From positions 62,001 to 126,000 of the forward strand of contig NZ_AMGM01000001.1 in the NCBI RefSeq assembly GCF_000298295.1: DNA of 64,000 nt, in the 5' to 3' direction. A program made the translations under genes and the position numbers. How positions within the stretch are numbered: the first letter of the stretch is position 1; every line of letters starts with the position of its first letter. The notes beneath the pieces were generated by a model. It was not told the origin of the DNA. It ran no database searches and saw only the letters and a list, made by a program, of their open reading frames with translations. The stretch is from Cecembia lonarensis LW9. Its GTDB lineage: Bacteria > Bacteroidota > Bacteroidia > Cytophagales > Cyclobacteriaceae. Of the stretch, positions 46,080-55,184 are shown piece after piece.

Positions 46080-46769
46080 TCAATAAGCATTCCCATTATC
46101 CAAAACTATACCTTTTACTGTGAGGAATAAGATTTTTATATCTAAAAAGAAACTCCATTTTTCGATGTACAAAAGATCTAACTTTAACCTTCCCCTCATA
46201 TCAAATTCTTTTTTAATCTCTCCTCTGAATCCTTTTGCTTGAGCCAATCCAGTAATACCAGGCTTAACCAAATGTCGTAATCTATAATTACTGTATTTTC
46301 TTTCACAGTCTATATTCATTTCTACAGCATGCGGTCTAGGACCTACAATAGACATGTCACCGATTAAGACATTTATCAATTGAGGAAGTTCATCCAAACT
46401 GGTTTTCCTTAAAAAAGCACCAATTCGAGTAATTCTAGGATCATTTTTTGTAGCCTGCTTAAATTGACCTTCAGGGTTGAAAGTCATTGTTCTGAATTTA
46501 AAGCAATAAAATTTAGTGTTGAACTGACCGTCCCTTAACTGTTTGTAAAAAACCGGCCCTTTAGAGTCAATTTTAATTAATATAGCAATAATTGGAAATA
46601 ACCATAGTCCAATAAATACTAAAAATAAAGAAGACAATAAAATATCCATCACCCGCTTAGACAAAACTTGAAAGCTGTCTAAAAGATTTTCAGAAAACCT
46701 AATCACAGAATCTTCTGATTTCCTATTGATTTTCAAGCCAGGAACTGGATTTGAAAGTAATGTTTCCAT
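46080..46769 (-). CDS. initiating sugar-phosphate transferase (polyprenyl PGT)
   Basis: 229 residues of the bacterial sugar transferase family (short PglC/WbaP C-terminal type). One hydrophobic re-entrant segment (DILLSSLFLVFIGLWLFPIIAIL, part) precedes KFRTM, the catalytic pair region, LPQLINVLIGDMSIVGPRP and LVKPGITGLAQAKGF. It transfers a sugar phosphate to undecaprenyl phosphate and so starts assembly of the glycan made by the 50-64 kb operon (role inferred from context). It is on the minus strand behind a good promoter. Confidence 0.94.
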   Translation of the reverse strand: METLLSNPVPGLKINRKSEDSVIRFSENLLDSFQVLSKRVMDILLSSLFLVFIGLWLFPIIAILIKIDSKGPVFYKQLRDGQFNTKFYCFKFRTMTFNPEGQFKQATKNDPRITRIGAFLRKTSLDELPQLINVLIGDMSIVGPRPHAVEMNIDCERKYSNYRLRHLVKPGITGLAQAKGFRGEIKKEFDMRGRLKLDLLYIEKWSFFLDIKILFLTVKGIVLDNGNAY

Positions 46770-46841
46770 GACAACGAAGTTATAAATAATTGATAGTCAA
46801 TGGCTCAAAGCTTATTTAAAGCGATTAGCCTACCAATATGA

Positions 46842-46872
46842 CAAAATTAATATTAAAGATAAGATTTGCAAA
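46842..46872 (-). promoter_or_regulatory. candidate promoter of the sugar-phosphate transferase
   Basis: On the minus strand, TTTG (46872-46869) is followed after 19 bases by TAATTTTG (46849-46842), a full match of both elements and their spacing. Predicted start is near 46835, with a leader of about 65 nt. The best promoter match in the window. Confidence 0.55.
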
Positions 46873-47064
46873 ATTTAAAAGCATTTTTTTTAATTTGAAA
46901 TACAATTATGTGTCTTTAAATTATTGCTTTAGAATTAGAGAATACATTCCAGTGTTACAGCCACCCATCAAATAGTGCGAGATTTTGAAAAATCTTAACA
47001 ATATAAATTTATACATTTTTCTGTAATTTACATTATATAAAACGTATTTAATTTTTAAGATTTC

Positions 47065-47796
47065 TCAAGAAGCTATTTGATCACTGCTAAAGTTGTTTAT
47101 TTGATAATGATCGTTGACATTTATAAAAGCGTTAATGCCTTTTACTTTATCCGATTTATCAATAACAGCCTCCTCAATTGAATGGCTAGGTATCAGGTCA
47201 TTTAAGATCTCATTAATAAAGCTACCGCTTTTCTTAAAGTGGGCTCTTTTTGTAGCATAATAAGTGTCTGGCTCATGTTTCAAAAGCTCATCTAAGAAAG
47301 TTGAGGCCTTGAAACAATAAACCCTTTGAAGTAAATCCTCATGATCTTTTTTGCCAAGAGAAAGCTCTTCCTTATAAAAATCTACCACTACAATATCCCC
47401 TTGGTCAGCCAATCGCTTTGCATGTCTTAATGTATTATTATAGTAATCATTCACAGGTACCGAAAAAATGGGATTGGTAACAAACAAAACATCTTCTTGA
47501 CTGGAGGCAAATGCTGCAAAAGCAAAATCTGCAGCAGTGTTTTTTGAGCATGCTTCGATAATTTCCTCATAATTGTAAATACCTATTTTCATTAATAAGC
47601 TTCTGGAATATTTAAAATTGGATATTTGGCCAACGATCATTAGTGAATCATATAAACCTTTATTTACTTCGACAGCGATTTCAAAAGGTGATTTTCCTTG
47701 CGCTTTGGGTAAAAAGGCTTTGGAAATTGGTCTTTTATTAGCTCCTAATAATTCTTGGTTGGAGCTTTCTTGAATAATTACAAATTTTGTTTCCAT
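47065..47796 (-). CDS. degenerate ManC-like nucleotidyltransferase homologue
   Basis: 243 residues. Colinear with mannose-1-phosphate guanylyltransferases: N-terminal GKSPFEIAVEVNKGLYDSLMIV, then EEIIEACSKNTAADFAFAAF in the place of EPLGRNTAPAIALAA, TNPIFSVPVNDYYNNTLRHA in the place of the PSDH site, CFKASTFLDELLKHEPDTYYATKRA, and SHSIEEAVIDKSDKV for SIDYAIMEKSDKV. The GGxGxRxxP nucleotide loop, PSDH and DFGWSD are all lost and the middle is shortened by about 100 residues. It is probably a non-catalytic relative with a regulatory or structural role, preserved as an open frame without any stop. It stands alone beside the PGT gene. Confidence 0.7.
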   Translation of the reverse strand: METKFVIIQESSNQELLGANKRPISKAFLPKAQGKSPFEIAVEVNKGLYDSLMIVGQISNFKYSRSLLMKIGIYNYEEIIEACSKNTAADFAFAAFASSQEDVLFVTNPIFSVPVNDYYNNTLRHAKRLADQGDIVVVDFYKEELSLGKKDHEDLLQRVYCFKASTFLDELLKHEPDTYYATKRAHFKKSGSFINEILNDLIPSHSIEEAVIDKSDKVKGINAFINVNDHYQINNFSSDQIAS

Positions 47797-47992
47797 AACA
47801 GTTCGAAATTAATTTGTTAAAAAGGATAAATGTTCTAACACACAAAGTACCAGGCCTATTGATCAAAACTGAATTGTTTCAACGCTCAATTTTAAATCAA
47901 AATAATTTAAAAAGCAAATTTTTATATTTAAAATTCATTTTTAAAGGTTTGTTATTATCCTACTTCCTTGCAATTGTTATTATATTTGCAGC

Positions 47993-48709
47993 ATGAAAAA
48001 AATAGAAGTTTGCCTTTCCCCGGAATTAATTCACCTATATGACAGCAGAGGGAAAATTGTAATCATTGTAGATATATTTAGAGCTTCAAGCACAATTGTA
48101 GCTGCATTGGCTAATGGTGTTTCCTCGATAACACCTTTTAAAGATTTGAATGCTTGTAAGGCTATGCAAGAAAAGGGGTTTATCATTGCCGGTGAACGGG
48201 ATGGGAAACAAGCAAAAGGTTTTGATTTAGGTAATTCTCCTTTGGCCTATTTGAAAGGTATCTATAAAGGAAAAGAACTGGCCATTACAACTACCAATGG
48301 GACAAATGCTATTGATACCATTGGAGAAGAAGCCTCCCAAGTACTGATCGGCGCATTCATTAACTTGAATGCTACAGTTTCTTATTTGAAAAATACGAAA
48401 GAAGACCTTTTAATCTATTGTGCAGGGTGGAAAGGGAAATTTAATTTAGAAGACTCTTTATATGCCGGTGCTTTAGCGGATTCACTCGACTCCTACTATG
48501 TAACGGAATGTGACAGCACATTGGCTTTTAGAACGCTCTATCAAACTCAGCGCAAAAATTTAAAAGATTTTATTTCAAATGCTTCACATACCAAACGTTT
48601 ACAAAATCAAGATATAGAAAAAGATATTGATTTTTGTTTGTCTTTAGATCTATATAATGCTGTTGCATTGGTTGAAAAGGGTAAAATTATTGCATTAAGG
48701 AATGCATAG
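47993..48709 (+). CDS. comB: 2-phosphosulfolactate phosphatase family protein (ComB)
   Basis: 238 residues of the ComB family: VDIFRASSTIVAALANG, IAGERDGKQAKGFDLGNSP, ITTTNGTNAI, YCAGWKGKFNLEDSLYAGAL. ComB dephosphorylates 2-phosphosulfolactate in coenzyme M synthesis in methanogens; in bacteria that lack coenzyme M its use is unclear, possibly sulfolactate-related. A TATATTTG element ends 5 bp before the ATG, which would give an almost leaderless mRNA. It sits upstream of prs without overlap. Confidence 0.88.
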   Translation: MKKIEVCLSPELIHLYDSRGKIVIIVDIFRASSTIVAALANGVSSITPFKDLNACKAMQEKGFIIAGERDGKQAKGFDLGNSPLAYLKGIYKGKELAITTTNGTNAIDTIGEEASQVLIGAFINLNATVSYLKNTKEDLLIYCAGWKGKFNLEDSLYAGALADSLDSYYVTECDSTLAFRTLYQTQRKNLKDFISNASHTKRLQNQDIEKDIDFCLSLDLYNAVALVEKGKIIALRNA

Positions 48710-48767
48710 ACATCAAGAATCCTGAAGAATACCATTTGGTAAAAAGCTATTTTATAATCAATTTTTT

Positions 48768-48775
48768 TATCTTTG
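48768..48775 (+). promoter_or_regulatory. candidate -7 element of prs
   Basis: TATCTTTG fits TAnnTTTG, 39 bp upstream of the prs ATG, between comB and prs. No TTG at the expected distance. Confidence 0.28.
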
Positions 48776-48814
48776 TGAGCTTGAAACAAAACCTTACCAA
48801 CGAACCGTCCAATC

Positions 48815-49741
48815 ATGACCGAGGTCAAACTCTTCTCAGGTACAAAAAGCCAATCGCTTGCCGAAAAAATCGCAAAACATTACGGGAAAAAATTAGGAGA
48901 TCTTACCATATCCAAATTCAGTGATGGTGAAATGTCCCCAAGCTTCAATGAATCTGTAAGGGGCTGTACCGTTTTTTTAATCCAGTCAACAATGCCCTCT
49001 TCTGACAATTTGTTGGAATTGTGTCTGATGATAGATGCAGCTAAAAGAGCAAGTGCTTACAAGGTTTGTGCGGTCATCCCCTATTACGGATATGCCAGGC
49101 AGGACCGAAAAGACAGGCCAAGGGTTTCCATCGCCGCTAAACTGATCGCTAATATGTTGACTTCTGCCGGTGCAGACAGGATCATGACCTGCGATTTACA
49201 CGCCGGTCAGATACAAGGCTTTTTCGATCTACCTTTGGACCACTTAAATGGTTCCGCCATATTTGTTCCCTATCTAGAAAGATTATTGTCTGAAAATCTG
49301 ATTTTTGCTGCGCCAGATGTAGGTGGAGTTGCAAGAGCCAGAGCATATGCCAAACATTTTGAAGTGGAAATGGTGGTGTGTGACAAACATAGAAAAAGAG
49401 CTAATGAAGTAGCTTCCATGCAGGTAATTGGAGATGTGGAAGGGAAAGATGTCGTTTTAGTTGATGACCTGGTTGATACTGCAGGTACACTTTGTAAGGC
49501 AGCCCAGATCATAATGGATAAAGGCGCTAAGTCTGTACGTGCAATAGCTACCCATGGTGTTCTTTCCGGTAAAGCATATGAAAATATAGAAAATTCGGTA
49601 CTCCAAGAACTTGTTATTACGGACACTATACCGTTGAAACAAGCTTCATCTAAAATTAAAGTGCTTTCTGTAGCAGATCTCTTTGCAAAAGCTATTCACG
49701 CTGTTACAGGAAACACATCCATAAGTTCCTTATTTATATAA
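48815..49741 (+). CDS. prs: ribose-phosphate pyrophosphokinase
   Basis: Makes PRPP for nucleotide, His and Trp synthesis. It is 308 residues: FSDGEMSPSFNESVRG, PYYGYARQDRKDRPR, TCDLHAGQIQGFF, the PRPP loop VVLVDDLVDTAGT. Normal length. It ends before a strong terminator at 49773, which isolates it from the polysaccharide operon. Confidence 0.98.
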   Translation: MTEVKLFSGTKSQSLAEKIAKHYGKKLGDLTISKFSDGEMSPSFNESVRGCTVFLIQSTMPSSDNLLELCLMIDAAKRASAYKVCAVIPYYGYARQDRKDRPRVSIAAKLIANMLTSAGADRIMTCDLHAGQIQGFFDLPLDHLNGSAIFVPYLERLLSENLIFAAPDVGGVARARAYAKHFEVEMVVCDKHRKRANEVASMQVIGDVEGKDVVLVDDLVDTAGTLCKAAQIIMDKGAKSVRAIATHGVLSGKAYENIENSVLQELVITDTIPLKQASSKIKVLSVADLFAKAIHAVTGNTSISSLFI

Positions 49742-49772
49742 AAAGTATAAATCCTGTTTCATAAAAGTTTTT

Positions 49773-49809
49773 AATACCATTCAATTATCTAATTGAATGG
49801 TATTTTTTT
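49773..49809 (+). terminator. strong terminator of prs
   Basis: A 15-bp perfect stem AATACCATTCAATTA (49773-49787) / TAATTGAATGGTATT (49790-49804), nearly no loop (2 unpaired bases), followed by T-rich sequence. It lies 32 bp after the prs stop. Confidence 0.88.
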
Positions 49810-50090
49810 ATCACTTCCTCATGATCAAAATACTAGAGCTAAGGAGTTAATGATTAAATTTTCAAAATAATAAAAAAGTTTTTTAAACACATTTATTTGC
49901 ATTATGAATTTATTTTGTATTATTGCATTTGTATTGGACTCAAATAATGAGTTTCAAAAAAATAGACCAAAAATTAAGCGATAGTCGCTATTTTTTTCGA
50001 TTTAAGCACAACAAGATTGTGACTGAGCGGGCGAAGCTATATTTTAGTTCAAGGAATTAGTATATTACCAAATATTTTATAAAATAGACC
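49810..50090 (+). promoter_or_regulatory. leader region of the polysaccharide operon
   Basis: About 280 bp without a gene, between the prs terminator and wza. It contains the hairpin AGCGA-TAG-TCGCT (49977-49989) followed by ATTTTTTT, which looks like a small terminator or attenuator inside the leader, and two copies of AAAATAGACCA (49959-49969 and 50081-50091), the second directly at the wza start. Promoter of the operon is probably here, but I see no full TAnnTTTG element. Confidence 0.4.
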
Positions 50091-50870
50091 ATGAAAAAAT
50101 TATTATTTCTAGCAATTCTGAGCATTTCACTTTTCTCATGTGCCAAAAGGAATTTAGTCTACTTCAGTGATATTTATCAGGACATGGAATTTTCTGTTCC
50201 GGTTGAAATGTCCAACGAGCCTAGAATTCAGGTAGACGATCTGTTAAGCATTACTGTTACAAGTTTAAATCCAGAATCTAACATGCTTTTTAATGTAGGC
50301 GTATTGATGCCATCAGGAGATAGAAACAATACGATAGTGAATAATCCTATCAATGAGAATTACCTGGTCGATAAAGACGGTTATATCAATTATCCAGTTA
50401 TCGGTTTAATCAATTTAAAAGGTCTTACTAAGCAGGAAGCTATTGACAAAATGAGTGGTCTCTTAAACGAATATGTAAAAGATCCTATTATCAATATTCG
50501 TTTTATGAACTTCAAAGTCACAGTAATTGGGGAGGTTCAAACTCCGAATTCTTTTATTATTCCCACAGAAAAAATCACGATCTTGGAGGCCCTGGGCTTA
50601 GCAGGAGATATGACGGCCTATGGAAGAAGAGAGAATGTTATGATTATTAGAGAAAAAGATGGAGTCCGAACAGCTACTCGCTTGAACTTGAATGACAAAA
50701 CTATTTTGACATCTCCTTATTATTATCTCCAGCAAAATGATGTGGTATATGTAGAACCTTACAAAACAAAATCGGTTCAGGCAGATACCAACCCGGCACA
50801 AATTGCTATTATCACTAGTACGATAAGCTTAGCTACCATCGTTATTCTAAACTTCAGATGGAATAACTAA
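50091..50870 (+). CDS. outer-membrane polysaccharide export lipoprotein (Wza-like)
   Basis: 259 residues. A lipoprotein signal with lipobox LFSC (C17) is followed by a Poly_export domain (about 45-140; IQVDDLLSITVTSLNP) and one SLBB domain (KVTVIGEVQTPNSFIIPTEKITI, part), and a C-terminal hydrophobic helix (IAIITSTISLATIVIL) that would span the outer membrane. First gene of the operon; pairs with Wzc. Confidence 0.93.
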   Translation: MKKLLFLAILSISLFSCAKRNLVYFSDIYQDMEFSVPVEMSNEPRIQVDDLLSITVTSLNPESNMLFNVGVLMPSGDRNNTIVNNPINENYLVDKDGYINYPVIGLINLKGLTKQEAIDKMSGLLNEYVKDPIINIRFMNFKVTVIGEVQTPNSFIIPTEKITILEALGLAGDMTAYGRRENVMIIREKDGVRTATRLNLNDKTILTSPYYYLQQNDVVYVEPYKTKSVQADTNPAQIAIITSTISLATIVILNFRWNN

Positions 50871-50901
50871 TATTCTGATACGTCTATAAAAAACTATTGA
50901 A

Positions 50902-53265
50902 ATGAATATTTCAGAATTATTGAAAGAATTAGAAGAGGAAGAAAATAGATCTTCCCGCAAAGGTAAAGTTGATTACAAACTATTATTTTTCAAATACTTG
51001 AAAAAATGGAAGTGGTTTGCCTCCGGCTTATTGATAGCATTAATTGCTGCATTTTTGATTACTTATTTTTCTACACCGCAGTATGAAATCAAAGCAACCC
51101 TTCTCTTAAAAGATAAAGAAAAAGGGGCTGATTTCAACTCGAATGCAGTTGTAAATAATTTGACAGGATTCAGCAGCACCACCACAGTAGAAAATGAAGC
51201 TGAAATTTTCAAATCTGAAAGCTTAATGATTAAAGCCTGCCAAGAGCTAGGAATCACTAATGGCTATTTTGTCCCAAATGGCTTATTCAGATGGAAGGAA
51301 ATCTATGGGCCTGAAGTTCCTGTTGAAATCAACATTATAGAAAAAAACCCCTTCCCACCAAAGGTAAAAGACAATACAGTAGTCATCAAAATCCTCAGTG
51401 AGGAACAATTTGAAATTCAAATACCCAATGCTCCAAAAGTTAAGGCAGATTTTGGTGAATCATTGACAAACTTTTTCGGAACCTTTACCGTGGAGAAAAA
51501 TCCAGAATATTTCCCCCAATTTTTACATCATGAAAATGAAATCAAAGTTGGTTTCTATGATCCTGTTGGGGTAGGTAAAGATTTCGCTGAAAATTTAAAA
51601 GTTGAAATAGTCAATAAATTATCCAGTGTAATCGAATTGGTCTTATACAACTCTCATCCTGAACGAGGAAAGATAGTATTAGATAAATTAATTGAAATTT
51701 ATAATCAAGAAGCTGACAATGAGAAAAACTCAACAGCGCTAAACACCTTGAATTTTATCGATGAACAGCTCATCGATTTAACTGCAGAATTAGCAGACAT
51801 TGAAAGGAAAGCAGAGAGGTTTAAGCTTAATAACGCCATTACTGATGTAAGTGCTGAAGCACAATTATTTTTAAACAGTACAACAGCAAACAGACAGCAA
51901 ATAAGCGAACTTTCAGTTCAAATCGGTGTCTTGGAATCTATTGAACAGTATATCATGTCTTCTGGCAATGAATTTGGAATGGTACCAAGTACACTTTCTA
52001 TTCAGGATCCCACGCTAGCTGATTTAATCACTAATTTCAACAGCATTCAAAGGGAAAAAGAAAGGATGTTAAGAACTACCCAGCCCAATAATCCAATCGT
52101 TACCAACCTTAATGAACAATTAATAGGTTTAAGAAAAAATATTTTAGAAAACATTAGAAATATAAAGCAGGGCTTGGTCATTTCTAGAAATAGTCTGATG
52201 GAAACCTCTGGGGAATTCCAAACAAGAGCTTCTAGAGTACCTACCATAGAGCGGGAACTCTTGGAAATTAGTAGGCAACAGGAAATCAAGCAAGAACATT
52301 ATTTATTGTTGACACGAAAAAGAGAAGAAGCTGCACTTACATTGGCTGCCACCTCAATTTCCAACTCCAAGGTCATTGATCCGCCAACACCGACAGACTA
52401 TCCTGTAAAGCCGAAAAAAGTATTGATATTTGGCATATGGACAATTCTTGGATTAATTTTCCCTTATGGGTTGATATATATTAAAGATATTTTGTCGGAA
52501 AAAATTGAGTTTAAGTCAGATATCCAGCATATCACTGCTACAAAAATCCTAGGAGAAGTTTCCAGAAATAATACCAATGAGGGCACCCTTGTAATTGGAA
52601 ATGGTAAAAAAAGTTTACTAGCTGAGCAATTTAGGTTTATCCGAACCAATATGATTACTGAATTACAAAGAAAAACCAACCAGGTAATCATGGTCACTTC
52701 GGGAATAAGCGGAGAAGGGAAAACCTTCTTTAGCGTAAACCTGGCAGCAAGTTTGGGCTTAATCGGTAAAAAAGTTGCTGTCTTAGAACTTGACCTAAGG
52801 AGACCGGCACTATTATCCTCACTTGGTATTGAATCAGATGTTGGGATTTCAGAATATCTTGAAAATAATACCTATAAATTGGAAGATATCATTCATCCAT
52901 TAGAGCAGATGGAAAATGTATCCGTGCTTGGCTGCGGAACAACTCCGGAGAATCCTGCAGAACTGATGATTAGCGATAAGTTACATGATATGATCAATCG
53001 TTTAGCGAAAAAATATGATTACGTCATTATTGATACAGCACCTGTAGGCCTTGTTTCCGATTCTTTTGTTCTTGCTGACCATGCCGACTTAACCATTTTT
53101 ATGGTCAGGCTAAATCACTCGACAAAATCACAAATAAAAACTATTGAGGATATCAGAGCCAACAAAAAATTCAAAAAACCAATGATAGTGCTTAATGATG
53201 CTACCATGGAGCTTACCTACGGTTATGGAAAAAAATATGCCGGAGGTTATTATCATGCCAAGTAG
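50902..53265 (+). CDS. tyrosine autokinase and chain-length regulator (Wzc-like)
   Basis: 787 residues. An N-terminal Wzz domain with TM1 at about 37-55 and TM2 near 505-525, a long coiled-coil periplasmic part, then a cytoplasmic BY-kinase: Walker A' VTSGISGEGKTFFS, Walker A LELDLRRPALLSSLG, Walker B VIIDTAPVGLVSD. The C terminus YGYGKKYAGGYYHAK has five tyrosines for autophosphorylation, a short cluster. Works with Wza in export and sets chain length. Confidence 0.95.
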   Translation: MNISELLKELEEEENRSSRKGKVDYKLLFFKYLKKWKWFASGLLIALIAAFLITYFSTPQYEIKATLLLKDKEKGADFNSNAVVNNLTGFSSTTTVENEAEIFKSESLMIKACQELGITNGYFVPNGLFRWKEIYGPEVPVEINIIEKNPFPPKVKDNTVVIKILSEEQFEIQIPNAPKVKADFGESLTNFFGTFTVEKNPEYFPQFLHHENEIKVGFYDPVGVGKDFAENLKVEIVNKLSSVIELVLYNSHPERGKIVLDKLIEIYNQEADNEKNSTALNTLNFIDEQLIDLTAELADIERKAERFKLNNAITDVSAEAQLFLNSTTANRQQISELSVQIGVLESIEQYIMSSGNEFGMVPSTLSIQDPTLADLITNFNSIQREKERMLRTTQPNNPIVTNLNEQLIGLRKNILENIRNIKQGLVISRNSLMETSGEFQTRASRVPTIERELLEISRQQEIKQEHYLLLTRKREEAALTLAATSISNSKVIDPPTPTDYPVKPKKVLIFGIWTILGLIFPYGLIYIKDILSEKIEFKSDIQHITATKILGEVSRNNTNEGTLVIGNGKKSLLAEQFRFIRTNMITELQRKTNQVIMVTSGISGEGKTFFSVNLAASLGLIGKKVAVLELDLRRPALLSSLGIESDVGISEYLENNTYKLEDIIHPLEQMENVSVLGCGTTPENPAELMISDKLHDMINRLAKKYDYVIIDTAPVGLVSDSFVLADHADLTIFMVRLNHSTKSQIKTIEDIRANKKFKKPMIVLNDATMELTYGYGKKYAGGYYHAK

Positions 53266-53312
53266 CGTATCAGAAGTCCAATATACTTAATTACTACTTT
53301 TTATAAACAAGG

Positions 53313-54335
53313 ATGAGAATCTGGATAGATTTTATTAATACCCCACAAGTAAGTTTTTTTGAACCCTTAATAGAGGAATTAAATGCTTTAGGTCATGAAA
53401 TTGTGATGACATGTAGAGATTCTTCCAATACGGTTCAATTGCTGAATCAAAAAGGTTGGGATTTTCAAGTAATTGGGTCTGGAGTAAAAAAGTCTTTGCT
53501 TTCAAAGTTAATCGCTTTTCCAGGTAGAATTCTTGATCTTAGAAAGTTTTTGAAAAACAAAAAAATTGATTTGGCAGTAGGGCAAAGTAGTTTTTATCTA
53601 CCCCTTACGGCAAGGTCACTTAAAATCCGCTCCATATACACGAATGACAATGAGCATGCTTTAGGCAATATACCTTCTTTTCTTTTTGCCGACACCATAT
53701 TTTTGCCCAGTGAGCTTTCTCTTAAAAAGGCCCTTAGTCAAGGTGCATCAAAGAAAAAAATCACACAATATCCCGGGATTAAAGAGGGTATCTATTTATG
53801 GAAAAAGGCACTGAACATTAAGTCTCTAAGAGAAAAAAACAAGCAGAATAAAATATACATCAGGCCAGAGCCGGTTTCAGCACAATATTATAAAGGAAAA
53901 GAAAACTTTTTGGACAAATTGATTTCTGAACTAAGCTCCCAATATCAGGTAGTTGTTTTGACTAGAGGCACTGAACAGGCTAATTACTATACCCGTAAGT
54001 TTCAAAACAACGTGACCGTCCCTGAAAAGCCCCTTGATTTTCTGACTGTAGCCACAGATTGCCTGGCATTTATTGGCGCAGGAGGTTCGATGACCAGGGA
54101 AATGGCAATATTAGGCATTCCTACTATTTCTGTGTATCAAGCAGAACTCCTGGATGTGGACCGATTTTTAATTAATGAAGGTTTATTGGTTTTTGCACCA
54201 AGAATTACATCTCAAGAAGTAATTGACTTCACTAACAAAACCGAAAATAACCTCAATAAGTCAGAAAAAATTTTAGAAAAAGGTAAAACTGCATATAATC
54301 TTTTAAAATACAGCATTTTAGGAAATACCAAATAA
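53313..54335 (+). CDS. DUF354 family protein, glycosyltransferase-like
   Basis: 340 residues. DUF354 features: MRIWIDFINTPQVSFFEPLI, ALGHEIVMTCRDSSN, GQSSFYLPLTARSLKIRSIYTNDNE (in part), FIGAGGSMTREMAILGIPTISVY. The GT-B-like layout (two Rossmann-type halves, a GGSMT motif near the C terminus) suggests a nucleotide-sugar-dependent enzyme. Such proteins are often in Wza/Wzc operons. The substrate is unknown. Confidence 0.85.
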   Translation: MRIWIDFINTPQVSFFEPLIEELNALGHEIVMTCRDSSNTVQLLNQKGWDFQVIGSGVKKSLLSKLIAFPGRILDLRKFLKNKKIDLAVGQSSFYLPLTARSLKIRSIYTNDNEHALGNIPSFLFADTIFLPSELSLKKALSQGASKKKITQYPGIKEGIYLWKKALNIKSLREKNKQNKIYIRPEPVSAQYYKGKENFLDKLISELSSQYQVVVLTRGTEQANYYTRKFQNNVTVPEKPLDFLTVATDCLAFIGAGGSMTREMAILGIPTISVYQAELLDVDRFLINEGLLVFAPRITSQEVIDFTNKTENNLNKSEKILEKGKTAYNLLKYSILGNTK

Positions 54336-54371
54336 ATAAATCGATTTTAGCCAACTCTTAAATTTAATAAA

Positions 54372-55157
54372 ATGAAAGCAGTAATCTTAGCTGGTGGATT
54401 TGGCACCAGAATAAGCGAGGAGAGTGGGGTGCGCCCTAAGCCCATGGTGGAAATTGGTGGTAAACCCATTCTTTGGCACATCATGAAAATATATTCCAAT
54501 CATGGCATCAACGATTTTGTCATCTGCTGCGGTTACAAGGGGTATATGATTAAGGAGTATTTCTCAAATTATTTCCTCCACATGTCAGATATCACATTTG
54601 ACCTGTCCAACAACACTATGGTCGTCCACAAAAAACAATCAGAGCCCTGGAAAGTGACTTTGGTAGACACTGGAGAAAATGTGATGACTGGAGGTAGAAT
54701 CAAAAGAGTCGCAGAACATATTCAAGATGAGGCCTTCTGCTTGACTTATGGAGATGGAGTCAGTGATGTGGATATCACAGCCGCAATTCAGTTTCATAAG
54801 AATCAAAAGGCACTTACAACCCTTACCGCAGTCCAACAGCCTGGTCGTTTTGGCGCATTCACATTGGGAAAAGACGATGCAAAAATTACACATTTTAGAG
54901 AAAAGCCTAAAGGAGATGGGTTAGACAATGCCTGGATCAATGGGGGCTTCTTCGTAGTGGAACCAGAAGCCTTGAATTTTATAGATGGAGATGACTGCAT
55001 CTGGGAAAGAACCCCCTTAGAAGAAATGGCCAATAGAGGAAAATTATCCGCATTCAAGCATAGTGGGTTTTGGCAACCTATGGATACTTTAAGAGATAAA
55101 AATGTTCTTGAAGAAATGTGGAATGCTGGAAATGCCCCGTGGAAAAAATGGCAATAA
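54372..55157 (+). CDS. rfbF: glucose-1-phosphate cytidylyltransferase
   Basis: 261 residues. Makes CDP-glucose from CTP and glucose 1-phosphate. The signature [13 protein letters not shown] (6-18), [25 protein letters not shown] (metal site) and [11 protein letters not shown] are all RfbF-like, as is the C-terminal [14 protein letters not shown]. It leads a block of five genes with 0-30 bp gaps. No standard CDP-glucose 4,6-dehydratase (RfbG) follows. Confidence 0.94.
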   Translation: MKAVILAGGFGTRISEESGVRPKPMVEIGGKPILWHIMKIYSNHGINDFVICCGYKGYMIKEYFSNYFLHMSDITFDLSNNTMVVHKKQSEPWKVTLVDTGENVMTGGRIKRVAEHIQDEAFCLTYGDGVSDVDITAAIQFHKNQKALTTLTAVQQPGRFGAFTLGKDDAKITHFREKPKGDGLDNAWINGGFFVVEPEALNFIDGDDCIWERTPLEEMANRGKLSAFKHSGFWQPMDTLRDKNVLEEMWNAGNAPWKKWQ

Positions 55158-55184
55158 AATAAACTGTTTCAAACAATCATAATA

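Noticed and set aside
46980-46995. Small hairpin AGATTTT-GA-AAAATCT
   Set aside because: Short AT-only stem with no T-tract on either strand; expected by chance in AT-rich spacer.
47795-47815. tRNA T-arm-like GTTCGAAAT
   Set aside because: No matching acceptor stem, D arm or anticodon arm around it.
50020-50040. Possible JUMPStart/ops-like sequence (GAGCGGGCGAAGC)
   Set aside because: Does not match the GGCGGTAG ops core.
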